The position numbers and the translations under genes are program-made. This document shows positions 8,636 through 17,761 of a stretch of DNA of 64,000 nt, piece after piece (within the stretch, counting starts at the first letter, position 1; every line of letters begins with the position of its first letter). This DNA is from Pedobacter sp. W3I1 (lineage in GTDB: Bacteria; Bacteroidota; Bacteroidia; Sphingobacteriales; Sphingobacteriaceae). Where the stretch lies: positions 1,984,001-2,048,000 of the forward strand of contig NZ_JAUSXN010000001.1 in assembly GCF_030816015.1 (NCBI RefSeq), given 5' to 3'. The notes under the pieces were generated by a model. The model did not search any database, was not told the origin of the DNA, and was given only the letters and a program-made list of their open reading frames with translations.

Positions 8636-9562
8636 CTACAAAAAGTTATCCTCCGCCCTATAAGCGGATATAACTGCCAGTTCGCCTTCTTTTCCGCCTT
8701 TCGAGTTGCCATGCTCCATACCCATAACCCCTTTGTAACCTTTTTTATGCAGGTGTTTAAACAGGTTTTTGTAATTGATTTCTCCTGTTGTTGGTTCTTT
8801 TCGGCCTGGGTTATCACCAATTTGGATATAGGCAATTTCATCCCAACAACGATCGATGGTTTTAATTAAATCGCCTTCTGTACGTTGCATATGGTAAATG
8901 TCATAAAGGATTTTACATGAAGGACTTTTTACCGCTTTACAAACGGCGTAGGTTTCATTTGTTTTTTGAAGGAAAAGCTCCGGGGTATCGCTCAAGGTTT
9001 CCAAAACCATAATCAAGCCGTGCGGTTCAAAAATTTCTGCTCCGGCACGCATGGCATCAATTACATTAGCAAATTGATTGCCATAAGGTAAATTACGCTC
9101 GTAAAAACCAGGGACTACGGTAAGCCATTTTGCATTACAGCGTTTTGCGGCTTCTACCGATTTTTTACAGGTTTCGACAAATTTATCTTTAAACTCCTTT
9201 TTTCCAGTGGTTAAAGAGGTTTTCCAGTTATCGCCACCATCTACAACGAAAACGCCCATTCGCATGCCCAGTTTAGCCAATAGCTTTCCAATTTTTTCCT
9301 GTTCTTCAATAGAACGATTGAGGTAGCCATTATCTTCGATAGAACGGAAACCTTTATCGTACATAAATTGGATCTGATCTAAAAAACTCTTGCCCGCATG
9401 GTTTTCGAACATACCCTGGTGTGGTGCATAATCCAGGTTAAAAACCCGATCGCTTAATATTGCATTTGGTTTTTCGGCCGCAAAAGTATTGGTTATTCCT
9501 GCTCCGGTGACAACTGCACCAGCGGTGAATAAGCTGTTTCTTATAAATTCACTCCTTTTCAT
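8636..9562 (-). CDS. Exported sugar-phosphate isomerase/epimerase-like TIM-barrel protein
   Basis: This is a 308-aa xylose-isomerase-like TIM barrel (AP endonuclease 2 superfamily, as in hydroxypyruvate isomerase and inosose-type enzymes). The N-terminus MKRSEFIRNSLFTAGAVVTGAG is a Tat-like or Sec export signal of the kind common on Bacteroidota periplasmic oxidoreductases. The expected metal ligands of the fold are present: a Glu in 'MVLETLSDTPEL', Asp/His in 'ILYDIYHMQRTEGD' and a Glu in 'GVMGMEHGNSKGG'. It probably isomerises or epimerises a keto- or deoxy-sugar in the periplasm. It is the last gene of a minus-strand group with ApbE and a Gfo/Idh/MocA oxidoreductase (28-bp gap), suggesting a joint role in oxidative sugar modification. 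The substrate is unknown. Confidence 0.85.
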   Translation of the reverse strand: MKRSEFIRNSLFTAGAVVTGAGITNTFAAEKPNAILSDRVFNLDYAPHQGMFENHAGKSFLDQIQFMYDKGFRSIEDNGYLNRSIEEQEKIGKLLAKLGMRMGVFVVDGGDNWKTSLTTGKKEFKDKFVETCKKSVEAAKRCNAKWLTVVPGFYERNLPYGNQFANVIDAMRAGAEIFEPHGLIMVLETLSDTPELFLQKTNETYAVCKAVKSPSCKILYDIYHMQRTEGDLIKTIDRCWDEIAYIQIGDNPGRKEPTTGEINYKNLFKHLHKKGYKGVMGMEHGNSKGGKEGELAVISAYRAEDNFL

Positions 9563-9590
9563 CTGTTTGGTTTTAAGCTGATCGATGATA

Positions 9591-10589
9591 TTAATGTGTA
9601 ATTAATTTTTTAAATCCTGTGGTTAAAGTGTCGGCCACTTTGCCATCTTTTTGGTGGTATACAAAATAAGCTTCGAGGTTTTTTCTGCTTTCTACAAAGG
9701 CAATAGCATCTTTAAGGTGCATTGCCATTAGGGCATTATCATATCCATCGGCTGTAATGGCATCCTTGGCATATACGGTTACGCTGATCATCTCATTGTC
9801 TAAAGGATAACCTGTTTTAGGATCGATCAGGTGAGAAATTTTTTTCTTTCCGCTCTGGTGAAATTTCCGGTAATTACCAGAGGTGGTAATTGCGCCCGAA
9901 TTTATGGCAGCAATATGCCTGATCACCGGAGTCCCATCCTTATCGGGGCCTTCAATACCGATCTTCATGGTTTCGCCATTGGGTTTAGGTCCTGAAATCC
10001 GAATTTCGCCTCCTAATTCAGCCACGTACTGCTTAATGCCTTTTTTTTCGAGATAAGCGGCAATTAAGTCGACACTGTAACCTTGGGCAATTCCATTTAA
10101 ATCGATTTGTACGCAGGGTTTCAGTTTGCTTAATAAGCCATTCTTTAGTTTCAGGTTTTTCATGCCTACACAGGCCAGTATTGATTTAATAGTTAAAGGA
10201 TCTGGTTCGGTTTTAGTTTCTTTCGGACCAAAGCCCCAAATCTGAACCAATGGGGCAACGGTAATATCGAAAATGCCTTTTGTATCCTGATTGATCTCGA
10301 AACTCCTTTTGAGTACATCGTTTATAAAACGATCGGTTTTGATTTCTTTTTCAGCAGAATTAAACTGATTTATCAATGATCCCTTTTTGTAAAGCGACAT
10401 CGATAAATCAATTTCGTTTAATAAACTATCTATGCCGTCTTTAGTTGCCAAACTATCAGTAGCATAATACATTATAGCATAATCAGTTCCCTGTGCAAAA
10501 CCATTTATTTTATATTGCCTTACTTCTTTTTTCAACGAGAAAGCAAAAAGCAGTGGTAAAAGGAAAAACAAAAATCTATAACGCATCAA
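9591..10589 (-). CDS. apbE: FAD:protein FMN transferase (ApbE family)
   Basis: This 332-aa exported protein has a Sec signal (MMRYRFLFFLLPLLFAF) and no lipobox Cys. Family motifs are present: 'GTDYAIMYY' near residue 35, 'FDITVAPLVQIWGFGP' near 145, 'IDLNGIAQGYSVD' near 190, 'AELGGEIRISGPKP' near 215, 'INSGAITTSGNYRKF' near 265, 'SHLIDPKTGYP' near 285 and the Mg-binding 'ITADGYDNALMAM' near 305. ApbE enzymes transfer FMN from FAD to a Thr/Ser of exported redox proteins. No NqrC/RnfG-type or FMN_bind partner is visible in the window. The gene lies between two sugar-redox-type genes (8-bp gap to the oxidoreductase upstream), so its target is open. Confidence 0.93.
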   Translation of the reverse strand: MMRYRFLFFLLPLLFAFSLKKEVRQYKINGFAQGTDYAIMYYATDSLATKDGIDSLLNEIDLSMSLYKKGSLINQFNSAEKEIKTDRFINDVLKRSFEINQDTKGIFDITVAPLVQIWGFGPKETKTEPDPLTIKSILACVGMKNLKLKNGLLSKLKPCVQIDLNGIAQGYSVDLIAAYLEKKGIKQYVAELGGEIRISGPKPNGETMKIGIEGPDKDGTPVIRHIAAINSGAITTSGNYRKFHQSGKKKISHLIDPKTGYPLDNEMISVTVYAKDAITADGYDNALMAMHLKDAIAFVESRKNLEAYFVYHQKDGKVADTLTTGFKKLITH

Positions 10590-10596
10590 TTTAGTT

Positions 10597-11916
10597 TTAG
10601 ATCACCTTTGCTTGTCCAGGCATAGCGATAGGGTATAGTCCTTTTTCATCAGGCATTAACCTTGGGTTGGCATCCCATGCAAAACGCTCAGGCATTAAAC
10701 TGATGTTCGAAGCCAGTGCTTCATCCCATTTGATAGTTTGACCCGAATAAGTGGCATAACGACCAATAATTGCCGAAAATGTACTGGTTGCCGCATAGTC
10801 TACATTGCTGAATCTGTATTCTCCCTTAGAAACCGCATCGAACAGTTCGTCATGTTCGGTTTGGTAAGGATTTGCGTTTCCTTTGGTATTGTGGTTATAG
10901 AGTTCTTTACCGCTGTAATCTTTCATAATGGCCTGATTGCTGCCTGAAAGATAAATCTTGCCTTTGGTACCTTGAAAAGATTCATCCACACGGTTACTGA
11001 TACCTTCGAAATGTCGGCACTGGCTATTAATTACCGCACCATCTGCATAAGTTAATTCGATAGAGTGATTATCGTAAATCTCTCCGTAATCTTTTCCCGT
11101 TCTCCAGGCACGGCTACCCGTTCCCTGTACTGAAACCGGATGTCCGTTTTTTATCCAGTTGGCAATATCGATATTGTGTACATGTTGTTCAACGATGTGA
11201 TCGCCACATAACCAGTTGAAATAATACCAGTTTCTCATTTGGTATTCCATTTCGGTTTGGTTTGCTTTACGCGGACGTACCCAAACGCCACCGCTGTTCC
11301 AGTATACCTGGCCCGACATGATATCGCCAATGGCACCATCGTTAATGCGTTTCATCGATTCGCGATAGTTGGTTTGGTAACGGCGTTGCAAGCCTACTAC
11401 AACATTTAATTTTTTCTTTTTTGCTTCTTCAGCTGCTGCCAATACCTTTCTAATGCCCGGTGCATCAACAGCAACGGGTTTTTCCATGAAAATTTGTTTG
11501 TTCTGTTTAACTGCTTCTTCAAAATGGATAGGACGGAAGCCCGGAGGAGTCGTTAATAGCACTACATCTGCTAGTGGGATGGCTTTTAAATAAGCATCGA
11601 AACCTACAAACTGGCGTTCTTTTGGAACATCCATCTTTGCGCCAAATTTCGAACTTAACGATTGGTAACTGCTGTCCAGGCGATCCTGAAAAGCATCGGC
11701 CATAGCGACCAATTTAATATTGAATTTAGTGCTCAAGGCCTGGAATGCTGCCCCTGTTCCACGGTCGCCACAGCCAATTAAGGCAATTTTAATCGTGTCC
11801 GACCCTGAAGCATAAGCGCCGGCTAATGGGATACTGCTTAACATGGCGCCGCCTGCGAGCATGGCAGTTGCTTTTAAAAAATCGCGACGATCTTGTTGGT
11901 TAATTGGTTTTTTCAT
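10597..11916 (-). CDS. Exported Gfo/Idh/MocA-family oxidoreductase
   Basis: This 439-aa protein begins with a twin-arginine signal (QQDRRDFLKATAMLAGGAML), so it is exported folded with its nicotinamide cofactor. The Rossmann fold begins at 'IKIALIGCGDRGTGAAF' near residue 43. The conserved 'EKPVAVD' (Lys-Pro) lies near residue 145. The C-terminal alpha/beta domain contains 'GDHIVEQHVHNIDIANWIKNGHP', typical of Bacteroidota members of this family. It oxidises or reduces a sugar or sugar derivative. It is the second gene of the minus-strand group (29-bp gap after the SUMF1-like gene, 7 bp before apbE). The natural substrate cannot be read from sequence. Confidence 0.92.
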   Translation of the reverse strand: MKKPINQQDRRDFLKATAMLAGGAMLSSIPLAGAYASGSDTIKIALIGCGDRGTGAAFQALSTKFNIKLVAMADAFQDRLDSSYQSLSSKFGAKMDVPKERQFVGFDAYLKAIPLADVVLLTTPPGFRPIHFEEAVKQNKQIFMEKPVAVDAPGIRKVLAAAEEAKKKKLNVVVGLQRRYQTNYRESMKRINDGAIGDIMSGQVYWNSGGVWVRPRKANQTEMEYQMRNWYYFNWLCGDHIVEQHVHNIDIANWIKNGHPVSVQGTGSRAWRTGKDYGEIYDNHSIELTYADGAVINSQCRHFEGISNRVDESFQGTKGKIYLSGSNQAIMKDYSGKELYNHNTKGNANPYQTEHDELFDAVSKGEYRFSNVDYAATSTFSAIIGRYATYSGQTIKWDEALASNISLMPERFAWDANPRLMPDEKGLYPIAMPGQAKVI

Positions 11917-11945
11917 GTGTTTATTTTTTGGTTAGATAGTGTTGG

Positions 11946-12911
11946 TTAAAAGTCTTTTATAGGTTGTTTATTGTAATAAGCATCAATTTCGGCTTTTGAT
12001 GGCGTTTTAGCTGGTCGTACTAAACGCATGCCTACAAATGGCGCTTCGGGGAACCACCAATTGCTTTTCGGAATCTGTGGATCTAATTGTTTCCATGATG
12101 GATCAGACGCTAACCTAACTGTTGATGTCAGGTTGTTCGGTGTTTCATCATAAGAGCCACCACGAACTACATTTGGGTAGAGTTTTTCGGGAACTGCCAC
12201 AGGGTTTTCTGCAGTTTTATCCTTGCTTTGTCTATAGAAATCGGCGATATATTGGTCGTAGGCCCATTCGCTAACGTTTCCATACATATCAAATAATCCC
12301 CATGCATTTGGTTTTTTTTGTCCTACCTGGTGCGTTTTATTATCGCTATTATCTTTATACCAGGCATAATCTCCCAGCTTGGCTGCATCATTACCAAAAG
12401 AATAATTGGTTTCGGTACCTGCTTTACAGGCATATTCCCATTCCGCTTCTGTTGGTAAACGATAAAAAATGCCTGTACGCACATAAAGCCATTTACAAAA
12501 TTGAATGGCATTATATTGTGTCATAGCTACTGCTGGCTGGTGCTCTTTACCCATGCCAAAAGTCATATCGAGATAGGGTTTTGTAGGTCTGGTAACGGCA
12601 TCTACTTCGGCAGGAATAGCACTTATGCTCGCTTGTTTTTCATAATCGCGATAGAGGAAGGGCTCAAAAATATCCCAGGTTACTTCATGTTTTCCGATCC
12701 AGAAAGCATCAAGTTTAACCTCGTGAACAGGTTGCTCATCTGGTTTCCCTGTTTTACTTCCCATTTTAAATTTGCCTGCTGGTATAGCCTGCATATCGAA
12801 TTTTAATTTTGTTCCATTAATGGATTGTGTGTACGAGTCACTAGAAGTTTGTGCGGAAATATATGCACAAGGATAGGCGATTAATGCTACGGCAATTAAC
12901 TTTTTAAACAT
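11946..12911 (-). CDS. SUMF1/formylglycine-generating-enzyme fold protein, exported
   Basis: This 321-aa protein has a Sec signal (MFKKLIAVALIAYPCAYISAQ) and an FGE-sulfatase (C-type-lectin-like) domain from about residue 36 to 300. The domain shows 'GSKTGKPDEQPVHEVKLDAFWIGKHEVT', 'RLPTEAEWEYACKAGT', 'NAWGLFDMYGNVSEWAYD', 'VVRGGSYDE' and 'VGMRLVR'. The paired catalytic Cys residues of true formylglycine-generating enzymes (in the segment before the final GFR-like motif) are absent; that stretch reads TSTVRLASDP. So it is probably not a sulfatase activator, and more likely a structural or ligand-binding homologue. It leads the four-gene minus-strand group, and no sulfatase is nearby. Confidence 0.88.
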   Translation of the reverse strand: MFKKLIAVALIAYPCAYISAQTSSDSYTQSINGTKLKFDMQAIPAGKFKMGSKTGKPDEQPVHEVKLDAFWIGKHEVTWDIFEPFLYRDYEKQASISAIPAEVDAVTRPTKPYLDMTFGMGKEHQPAVAMTQYNAIQFCKWLYVRTGIFYRLPTEAEWEYACKAGTETNYSFGNDAAKLGDYAWYKDNSDNKTHQVGQKKPNAWGLFDMYGNVSEWAYDQYIADFYRQSKDKTAENPVAVPEKLYPNVVRGGSYDETPNNLTSTVRLASDPSWKQLDPQIPKSNWWFPEAPFVGMRLVRPAKTPSKAEIDAYYNKQPIKDF

Positions 12912-13431
12912 AATTTTTGGTTAGACACACTTATTCTCTAGGTGTTTATCTGGTTTGCTTTCTGAAATACTAAAGTAAATAACCACATTTAAAACAAAGA
13001 AGATTAGTGTAACAATAAAGGTAAGTATTGTAATATTAAAAGTCAAGTTGACAATTAAAGCTATCGTTATCCTGAGAAATAATTTATTGTATAAAAATCA
13101 ATATAAATGGACAGATTGTTAAAGAAGCTGAATGGTATCGAAGTATCGTCATTTCGACCGCAGTGGAGAAATCTTTTAAATCTGATTTCAATAGCTTAGT
13201 CCAAAGATCTCTCCACTGCGCGTTGCTCCGGTCGAGATGACGACCATTCTATTGGAGTCTGTCAATGGTAACTTGTTTCAGGATCTAATTGGCGAGAATT
13301 TTTTAAGTCAATCTTACTTATAATTATTTGACTAAGAGTATTATAGGTGAGGGGTCTTTTACCACATAAGGAATATGAGGTCATTTAAGCTTATATTTCC
13401 TTGCATTTGAGCATCATCATTGCAAGCTGAC
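12912..13431. repeat. Intergenic region with one full inverted-repeat element
   Basis: There is no gene here. A complete copy of the 'CGTCATTTCGACCGCAGTGG ... CGGTCGAGATGACGA' element occupies 13147-13243. Flanking DNA is AT-rich and presumably contains the promoter of the SUMF1-like gene, but I cannot place it. Confidence 0.7.
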
Positions 13432-14709
13432 TTATCTTCTATCGGTAACCTTGTTGCTCAGGTTGGTATAACCAATCAATGTATCCCATCGCGCACCCGG
13501 GCGGCGGTAATAAACGAAAATCTGATAGCTGTTTTCAGTCTGGAAGAATGCGCCCTCGAAAGGCCTGGTTTCCATTAACTTGGTATCTTTATTAAACCAG
13601 GCAAACTCATAATCGTAGAGACCTTGTTTAAGTATTACATTACCGTAAAACTGCTTCCTGTTGGCATCGTAGAGTAGTCTGTTTTCATTGCTCATGGTAT
13701 AATTGTTAAATCGGCCAATAACATAAGCATCGCCATTGGGGCTGGGTGCCGGGGCATTTAAGGTAAATAAAACACTCATGTACTCTGCTTCCGTTTTATC
13801 ATCTCTTCCGTCGGTATTTCGGATGAAAAAGTTCCCATTTTCATCGTACTGGTTGGCAAATGCACCAACTGTTCTGGGAGCATCCTGAAAAAGCATGACG
13901 TTTACGGATTGATTATCGCGATAAATATCCTTTACATTATCGGCCTTGTACCTTAAACTTCTGGTGTCAAATTTCCTGAATTCGTTATCTCCCCAAAAAT
14001 CGTTGGTATTAAGGTCGTTATAAACCAACTGGTTTGGTCTTACAAATGCTGGTTTGGTATTAACCTGAATGGTATTGGCATTAAAATTTTGCATCACTAT
14101 GGCTTTTACATCCTGGTAAGGGTTCGGGATAGGGAAGGCATGATTAATGGTAAAGTTGATTTTTTGTTTATAATTCCTGTTTTCTACCTGCATGGAATTG
14201 TTTACTTCGGCTGCTATAGCAACCTGGCTATCGAGGATGTAGAAACGTTGCGAGATAACAGGTTTGTTTTTATCTCCATCTAAATAAACTTTTAACACAT
14301 AATTGCCCCCAATTTTGGGCTGGATTTGGGTATTGGGTAAGCTGATTTCGTAGTGGGTATATTTTCTTGTGGTGTTAGAAGAATAGCGATAATTGATGAT
14401 GCGATCGTCGTTAAAACTCCCTAAATAATCGATGCTCGAAATTTTAGAAGTTTCCCATTCTGCGGTACAATGTTCGATGGTATACCAGTAGTTTTGAGTA
14501 CCCGCCAGTAGGTCATCGAAAGAAAAAGTGATTGTTTCTGACGAATTGAGCATAATTACGGGTAAACTCTGTTCTTTATTGCTGTTATAACAAAGTACAG
14601 TCTTAATATTTGGAAAATAAATTTTATTCTCGTTGGTAAACGTTTTGTCGTTCTGCGCAAAGGCCAGGGTAGAGATGAAAAATAAAACCGGAATTAATAT
14701 TTTCTGCAT
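13432..14709 (-). CDS. Type IX secretion system plug protein (DUF5103)
   Basis: This 425-aa protein is taken from the ATG at 14709 (MQKILIPVLFFISTLAFAQ, a clean Sec signal). An upstream in-frame start at 14742 would put eleven residues before the signal. The N-terminal half is the beta-rich 'plug' fold (IYFPNIKTVLCYNSNKEQSLPVIMLNSSETITFSFDDL... NYWYTIEHCTAEW), and the rest is conserved to 'NSYQIFVYYRRPGARWDTLIGYTNL'. In Bacteroidota this protein caps the periplasmic side of the SprA translocon when no substrate is engaged. It is monocistronic here. Other T9SS core genes are not in the window, which is normal for this scattered system. Confidence 0.85.
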   Translation of the reverse strand: MQKILIPVLFFISTLAFAQNDKTFTNENKIYFPNIKTVLCYNSNKEQSLPVIMLNSSETITFSFDDLLAGTQNYWYTIEHCTAEWETSKISSIDYLGSFNDDRIINYRYSSNTTRKYTHYEISLPNTQIQPKIGGNYVLKVYLDGDKNKPVISQRFYILDSQVAIAAEVNNSMQVENRNYKQKINFTINHAFPIPNPYQDVKAIVMQNFNANTIQVNTKPAFVRPNQLVYNDLNTNDFWGDNEFRKFDTRSLRYKADNVKDIYRDNQSVNVMLFQDAPRTVGAFANQYDENGNFFIRNTDGRDDKTEAEYMSVLFTLNAPAPSPNGDAYVIGRFNNYTMSNENRLLYDANRKQFYGNVILKQGLYDYEFAWFNKDTKLMETRPFEGAFFQTENSYQIFVYYRRPGARWDTLIGYTNLSNKVTDRR

Positions 14710-14742
14710 GGTTAAAAGTAAAGTTTTATTGGGAAGTGGCAA

Positions 14743-15070
14743 AACGCATCTTTAAGTTTGGCCACGGATGAACGGATTAACACGGAAGATTTTCCGGCGT
14801 ATCGTCATTTCGAGCGGAGTGCAACGCAGTCGAGAAATCTAGGGAATAGATCTCTCCGTTCCGCTGCGCTTCAGTCGAGATGACGCAACGAAGCGTATCC
14901 GTGGTGTCAGATATTACTATCTGACACTAAATGATGAATTCATAAACAAAGCCAGATGGTAACATCAGGCTGCACATTAAAGACCCTGAAATAAATTACC
15001 TTCGGTGAGCTCGCTAAGGCTCGGTTCAGGGTGACGCGCTTTGATCTGTTTCCGTGTTTCTGCGCTTCCG
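14743..15070. repeat. Intergenic region with dispersed repeats
   Basis: A full 'CGTCATTTCGAGCGGAG ... CAGTCGAGATGACG' element lies at 14803-14885. A degenerate 'accctgaaataaatt ... ttcagggtgacg' element follows at about 14980-15035. No coding frame is credible. Confidence 0.7.
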
Positions 15071-15077
15071 TGGCAAA

Positions 15078-15110
15078 AAAAAAGGCCACAGAATTATCTG
15101 CGGCCTTAAT
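15078..15110 (-). terminator. Rho-independent terminator of the ABC-F gene
   Basis: Read on the minus strand, the region forms a GC-rich stem (AGGCCgCAGA ... TCTGtGGCCT) followed by a run of nine T. It begins about 20 bp downstream of the ABC-F stop codon, the ideal position for its transcript end. Confidence 0.9.
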
Positions 15111-15130
15111 ATCTTTAATCTAGGTTAAAA

Positions 15131-17038
15131 CTAACCTTCCAGTTCCATAATCTCAGCAGCTAAACTTTCCCATTTATTTTGGCTATTGTCTAACTCATGT
15201 TTAGTGGCTAAATAACGTTTGTTGGCTTCTGCCAATTTATCCGCTTTGGCATAAACATTTTCATCTGCCAATTCTGCTTCAATGTTTTTAACCTGCTGCT
15301 CCAGTTCGGTAATCAGTTTTTCTGTTTTTTGCAGTTCGTCGTTCAGCTTTTTTAATTGGTTGGCCGTATTTGGCGTAACTGCTTTTGGCTCTTCCTTTTG
15401 TTTTTCAGGCATTTTAACCGGGATAGGTTTAGCCACAGGAATTACCCTTTTGCTATTCCATTCTTCATATTCGGCATAAGAACCAGGGTATTGTTTAATT
15501 TTTCCGCCTTCGATAAACCAGATTTTGTTGGCCACATTATCTAAGAAATACCTATCGTGAGATACAGCTATAAAAGTACCGTCAAACTGTTGCAATGCCT
15601 GGATCAGGATGTTTACCGATTGGATATCCAAGTGATTGGTCGGCTCATCCAGTATCAAGAAATTTGAATCTGTAGTTAACGATTTAGCCAGGGCCACACG
15701 TGATTTTTCTCCTCCCGAAAGCACTTTGATCTTTTTGAAAACATCATCACCGGTAAAAAGGAAACAACCTAAAATGCTACGCAATTCGGTATCGGAATGT
15801 TTTGGCGCAAAGGCCTGCAGTTCTTCTAAAATAGAATTGTTTAAGTGCAGCGATTCTAATTGGTGCTGCGCAAAGAAAGTGGTGGTTACGTTATGACCAG
15901 TTTCACAGAAACCTTCAAATTTTTCGGCTCCGGCAATCATCCTCAATAAAGTGGATTTACCCTTACCATTCGCACCGATTAAGGCAATTTTATCGCCTTT
16001 TTCAATTACACCTTCAGCATCATCTAAAATATGCACATTCGGGTAGCTTTTTGTGGCGTGTTCGATGCGCACCACATGCCGGCCAGATGGTTTAGAGAAT
16101 TTGAAAGCAAAATTTACGGTTGGGTTATCATCATCAACATCATCAACACGCTCCATTTTATCTAAAGCTTTCATGCGCGATTGTGCCATTTTAGCTTTGC
16201 TCGCTTTCGCTTTAAAACGCTCAATTAAACGCTCTTCCTGTTTAATTTTAGCCTGTTGGTTTTTAAATTCCCCTTTTTGGATCTCTCCACGTAAAGCTTT
16301 TTCTTCCACATAGAAACTGTAATTACCAGCATATACGTTTAGTTTTCCTTTGCGCGATTCAACCGTACGGTTTACAATTTTATCTAAGAAATACCTATCA
16401 TGAGATACAATTACGATTGCCCCTTCAAAACCCATTAAATAGTTTTCCAACCATTTAATGGAAGGTAAATCCATGTGGTTGGTAGGCTCATCCAGTAATA
16501 AGATATCAGGCGTTTGCAATAAGATTTTCGCCAGCATTACACGCATACGCCAACCCCCTGAGAAGGTATTTAACGGGCGTAATTGATCTGCAGTACTGAA
16601 ACCTAAACCAGCCAAAATTTCGTTTGCCCTATACTCGATGTTATAGCCATCTAAGGCTTCAAACTCTTGCTGTTTATCGCTTAATTTAAATAAAACCTCT
16701 TCGCTATAATCAGTTTCGATCTTTTTAAGCAGTTCTTCAATCTCATCGTGTAATTGGTTTTGGCGCTCAAAAGCTTCCATGGCCACATGCAAAATGCTAT
16801 GGTGCGAATCGTAAGAAAGTAAATCCTGGTTTAAGTAGCCAATTTTCAGGTCTTTAGACATGGAAACGGTACCCGAACTCGGTGCATACTCGCCTACAAT
16901 TATTTTTAAAAGTGTTGATTTTCCTGTTCCGTTGGCACCGATTAAACCAGCTCTGTCGCCAGGTTTTATGTGCCAGTTCGCGTCATCGTACAAGGCCCTT
17001 GAGCCAATCAGGAAGGTTAAATTATTTATTGAAATCAT
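15131..17038 (-). CDS. ABC-F family ATP-binding protein
   Basis: This soluble protein of 635 aa starts at the ATG at 17038 (MISINNLTFLIGSRALYDD). A longer frame to 17089 adds an unconserved extension. It has two ABC cassettes: Walker A GANGTGKST and GANGKGKST, signatures FSGGWRMR and LSGGEKSRVALA, and Walker B DILLLDEPTNHMD and NFLILDEPTNHLD. A long charged linker between the cassettes fits the P-site tRNA interaction motif. A coiled-coil tail rich in Lys/Glu covers roughly the last 80 residues. There are no membrane segments. ABC-F proteins act on the ribosome in translation; the architecture is closest to the Uup/YheS/EttA-like housekeeping group rather than a dedicated resistance type. A terminator follows. 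Confidence 0.93.
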   Translation of the reverse strand: MISINNLTFLIGSRALYDDANWHIKPGDRAGLIGANGTGKSTLLKIIVGEYAPSSGTVSMSKDLKIGYLNQDLLSYDSHHSILHVAMEAFERQNQLHDEIEELLKKIETDYSEEVLFKLSDKQQEFEALDGYNIEYRANEILAGLGFSTADQLRPLNTFSGGWRMRVMLAKILLQTPDILLLDEPTNHMDLPSIKWLENYLMGFEGAIVIVSHDRYFLDKIVNRTVESRKGKLNVYAGNYSFYVEEKALRGEIQKGEFKNQQAKIKQEERLIERFKAKASKAKMAQSRMKALDKMERVDDVDDDNPTVNFAFKFSKPSGRHVVRIEHATKSYPNVHILDDAEGVIEKGDKIALIGANGKGKSTLLRMIAGAEKFEGFCETGHNVTTTFFAQHQLESLHLNNSILEELQAFAPKHSDTELRSILGCFLFTGDDVFKKIKVLSGGEKSRVALAKSLTTDSNFLILDEPTNHLDIQSVNILIQALQQFDGTFIAVSHDRYFLDNVANKIWFIEGGKIKQYPGSYAEYEEWNSKRVIPVAKPIPVKMPEKQKEEPKAVTPNTANQLKKLNDELQKTEKLITELEQQVKNIEAELADENVYAKADKLAEANKRYLATKHELDNSQNKWESLAAEIMELEG

Positions 17039-17046
17039 TTCGGCTG

Positions 17047-17054
17047 CAAAAGTA
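17047..17054 (-). promoter_or_regulatory. Bacteroidota -7 box of the ABC-F gene
   Basis: TACTTTTG on the minus strand, 8 bp before the chosen ATG at 17038, matches TAnnTTTG. It supports the shorter start, because transcription would begin at or inside the longer reading frame. No good -33 TTTG is seen at normal spacing. Confidence 0.4.
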
Positions 17055-17312
17055 CGAAATTTAAAGGCTTTTTTCAGATAGAAAGTCAAATAGGAAATTG
17101 AGGTAGTTTCCTGTGAAGTGCCTTAAAAATTAGTGTTGTTTTAAAACAAAAGTATTTTCTGGGCTGTTTTATAGCTTATTAATGCTTTATCTGATAGGCT
17201 ATTCTGCACAAACGCTAATGGTTAGATTGTAAAACTTAATATTAGAATTGTCAGTAAAGGGTTAAATGATTTTAAATTTTCAGCACAATTTATATTTTTC
17301 ATACATTTGTTC

Positions 17313-17331
17313 TGTAATAAAAATAATTACA
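17313..17331. promoter_or_regulatory. Operator-like palindrome upstream of the Rrf2 gene
   Basis: TGTAAT-N7-ATTACA, 19 bp in total, ends two bases before the ATG of the Rrf2-type regulator. An element with the same arms and the same spacer length lies at 17762-17780 before the next gene, the arrangement expected of an autoregulated local repressor. Confidence 0.65.
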
Positions 17332-17333
17332 GT

Positions 17334-17744
17334 ATGAATAGCAGTCATTTTTCTATATCGCTTCACATTCTTACACTCCTCGATCAGGTGAAGGGGCAGC
17401 TATTGAATTCAGAATACATTGCCGGAAGTATTAACTGTAATCCCGTTTTGGTAAGAAAGGAACTGGCCAACCTGCATAAGTATGGTTTTGTGCAAAGCAA
17501 GGAAGGGAAGGGAGGCGGCTCTACATTAGCGAAAAACGCTGCCGATATTAACCTGGGTGATGTGTATAGAGCTGTTAAACAAAAAAGCCTGTTAGGCGAA
17601 AGCAGAAATGAACCCAATCCTGATTGCCCGGTGGGTAAACAGATTACGAAACACCTCACTGATTTATATGATGAAGCCGAAACCGCTTTAGTTAAAAATT
17701 TATCTGCTAAAACATTGAAAGATTTTAGCGCAGGTTTTAAATAA
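17334..17744 (+). CDS. Rrf2-family transcriptional regulator (YwnA-like)
   Basis: This 136-aa protein uses ATG 17334 (MNSSHFSISLHILTLL). The in-frame codon at 17307 is not an ATG start and would run through the palindrome. It has a winged helix-turn-helix: 'LLNSEYIAGSINCNPVLVRKELANLHKYGFVQSKEGKGGGSTLAK', with the recognition helix near residues 35-50, then a dimerisation helix at the C-terminus. It lacks the three-Cys iron-sulfur cluster set of IscR/NsrR; a single Cys (NPDCPVG) remains near residue 102, as in YwnA-type proteins proposed to respond to redox or electrophile stress. It is adjacent to an NAD(P)-binding oxidoreductase, which it probably represses together with itself. Confidence 0.88.
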   Translation: MNSSHFSISLHILTLLDQVKGQLLNSEYIAGSINCNPVLVRKELANLHKYGFVQSKEGKGGGSTLAKNAADINLGDVYRAVKQKSLLGESRNEPNPDCPVGKQITKHLTDLYDEAETALVKNLSAKTLKDFSAGFK

Positions 17745-17761
17745 AAAATTTTGAATATAAC

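Noticed and set aside
8428..8869. Plus-strand frames after the amylase gene
   Set aside because: They run through palindromic repeats and into the antisense of the isomerase-like gene.
15131..17038. Antibiotic-resistance role for the ABC-F protein
   Set aside because: Two full cassettes with a charged C-terminal coiled coil fit housekeeping ABC-F proteins, and no resistance context is present.
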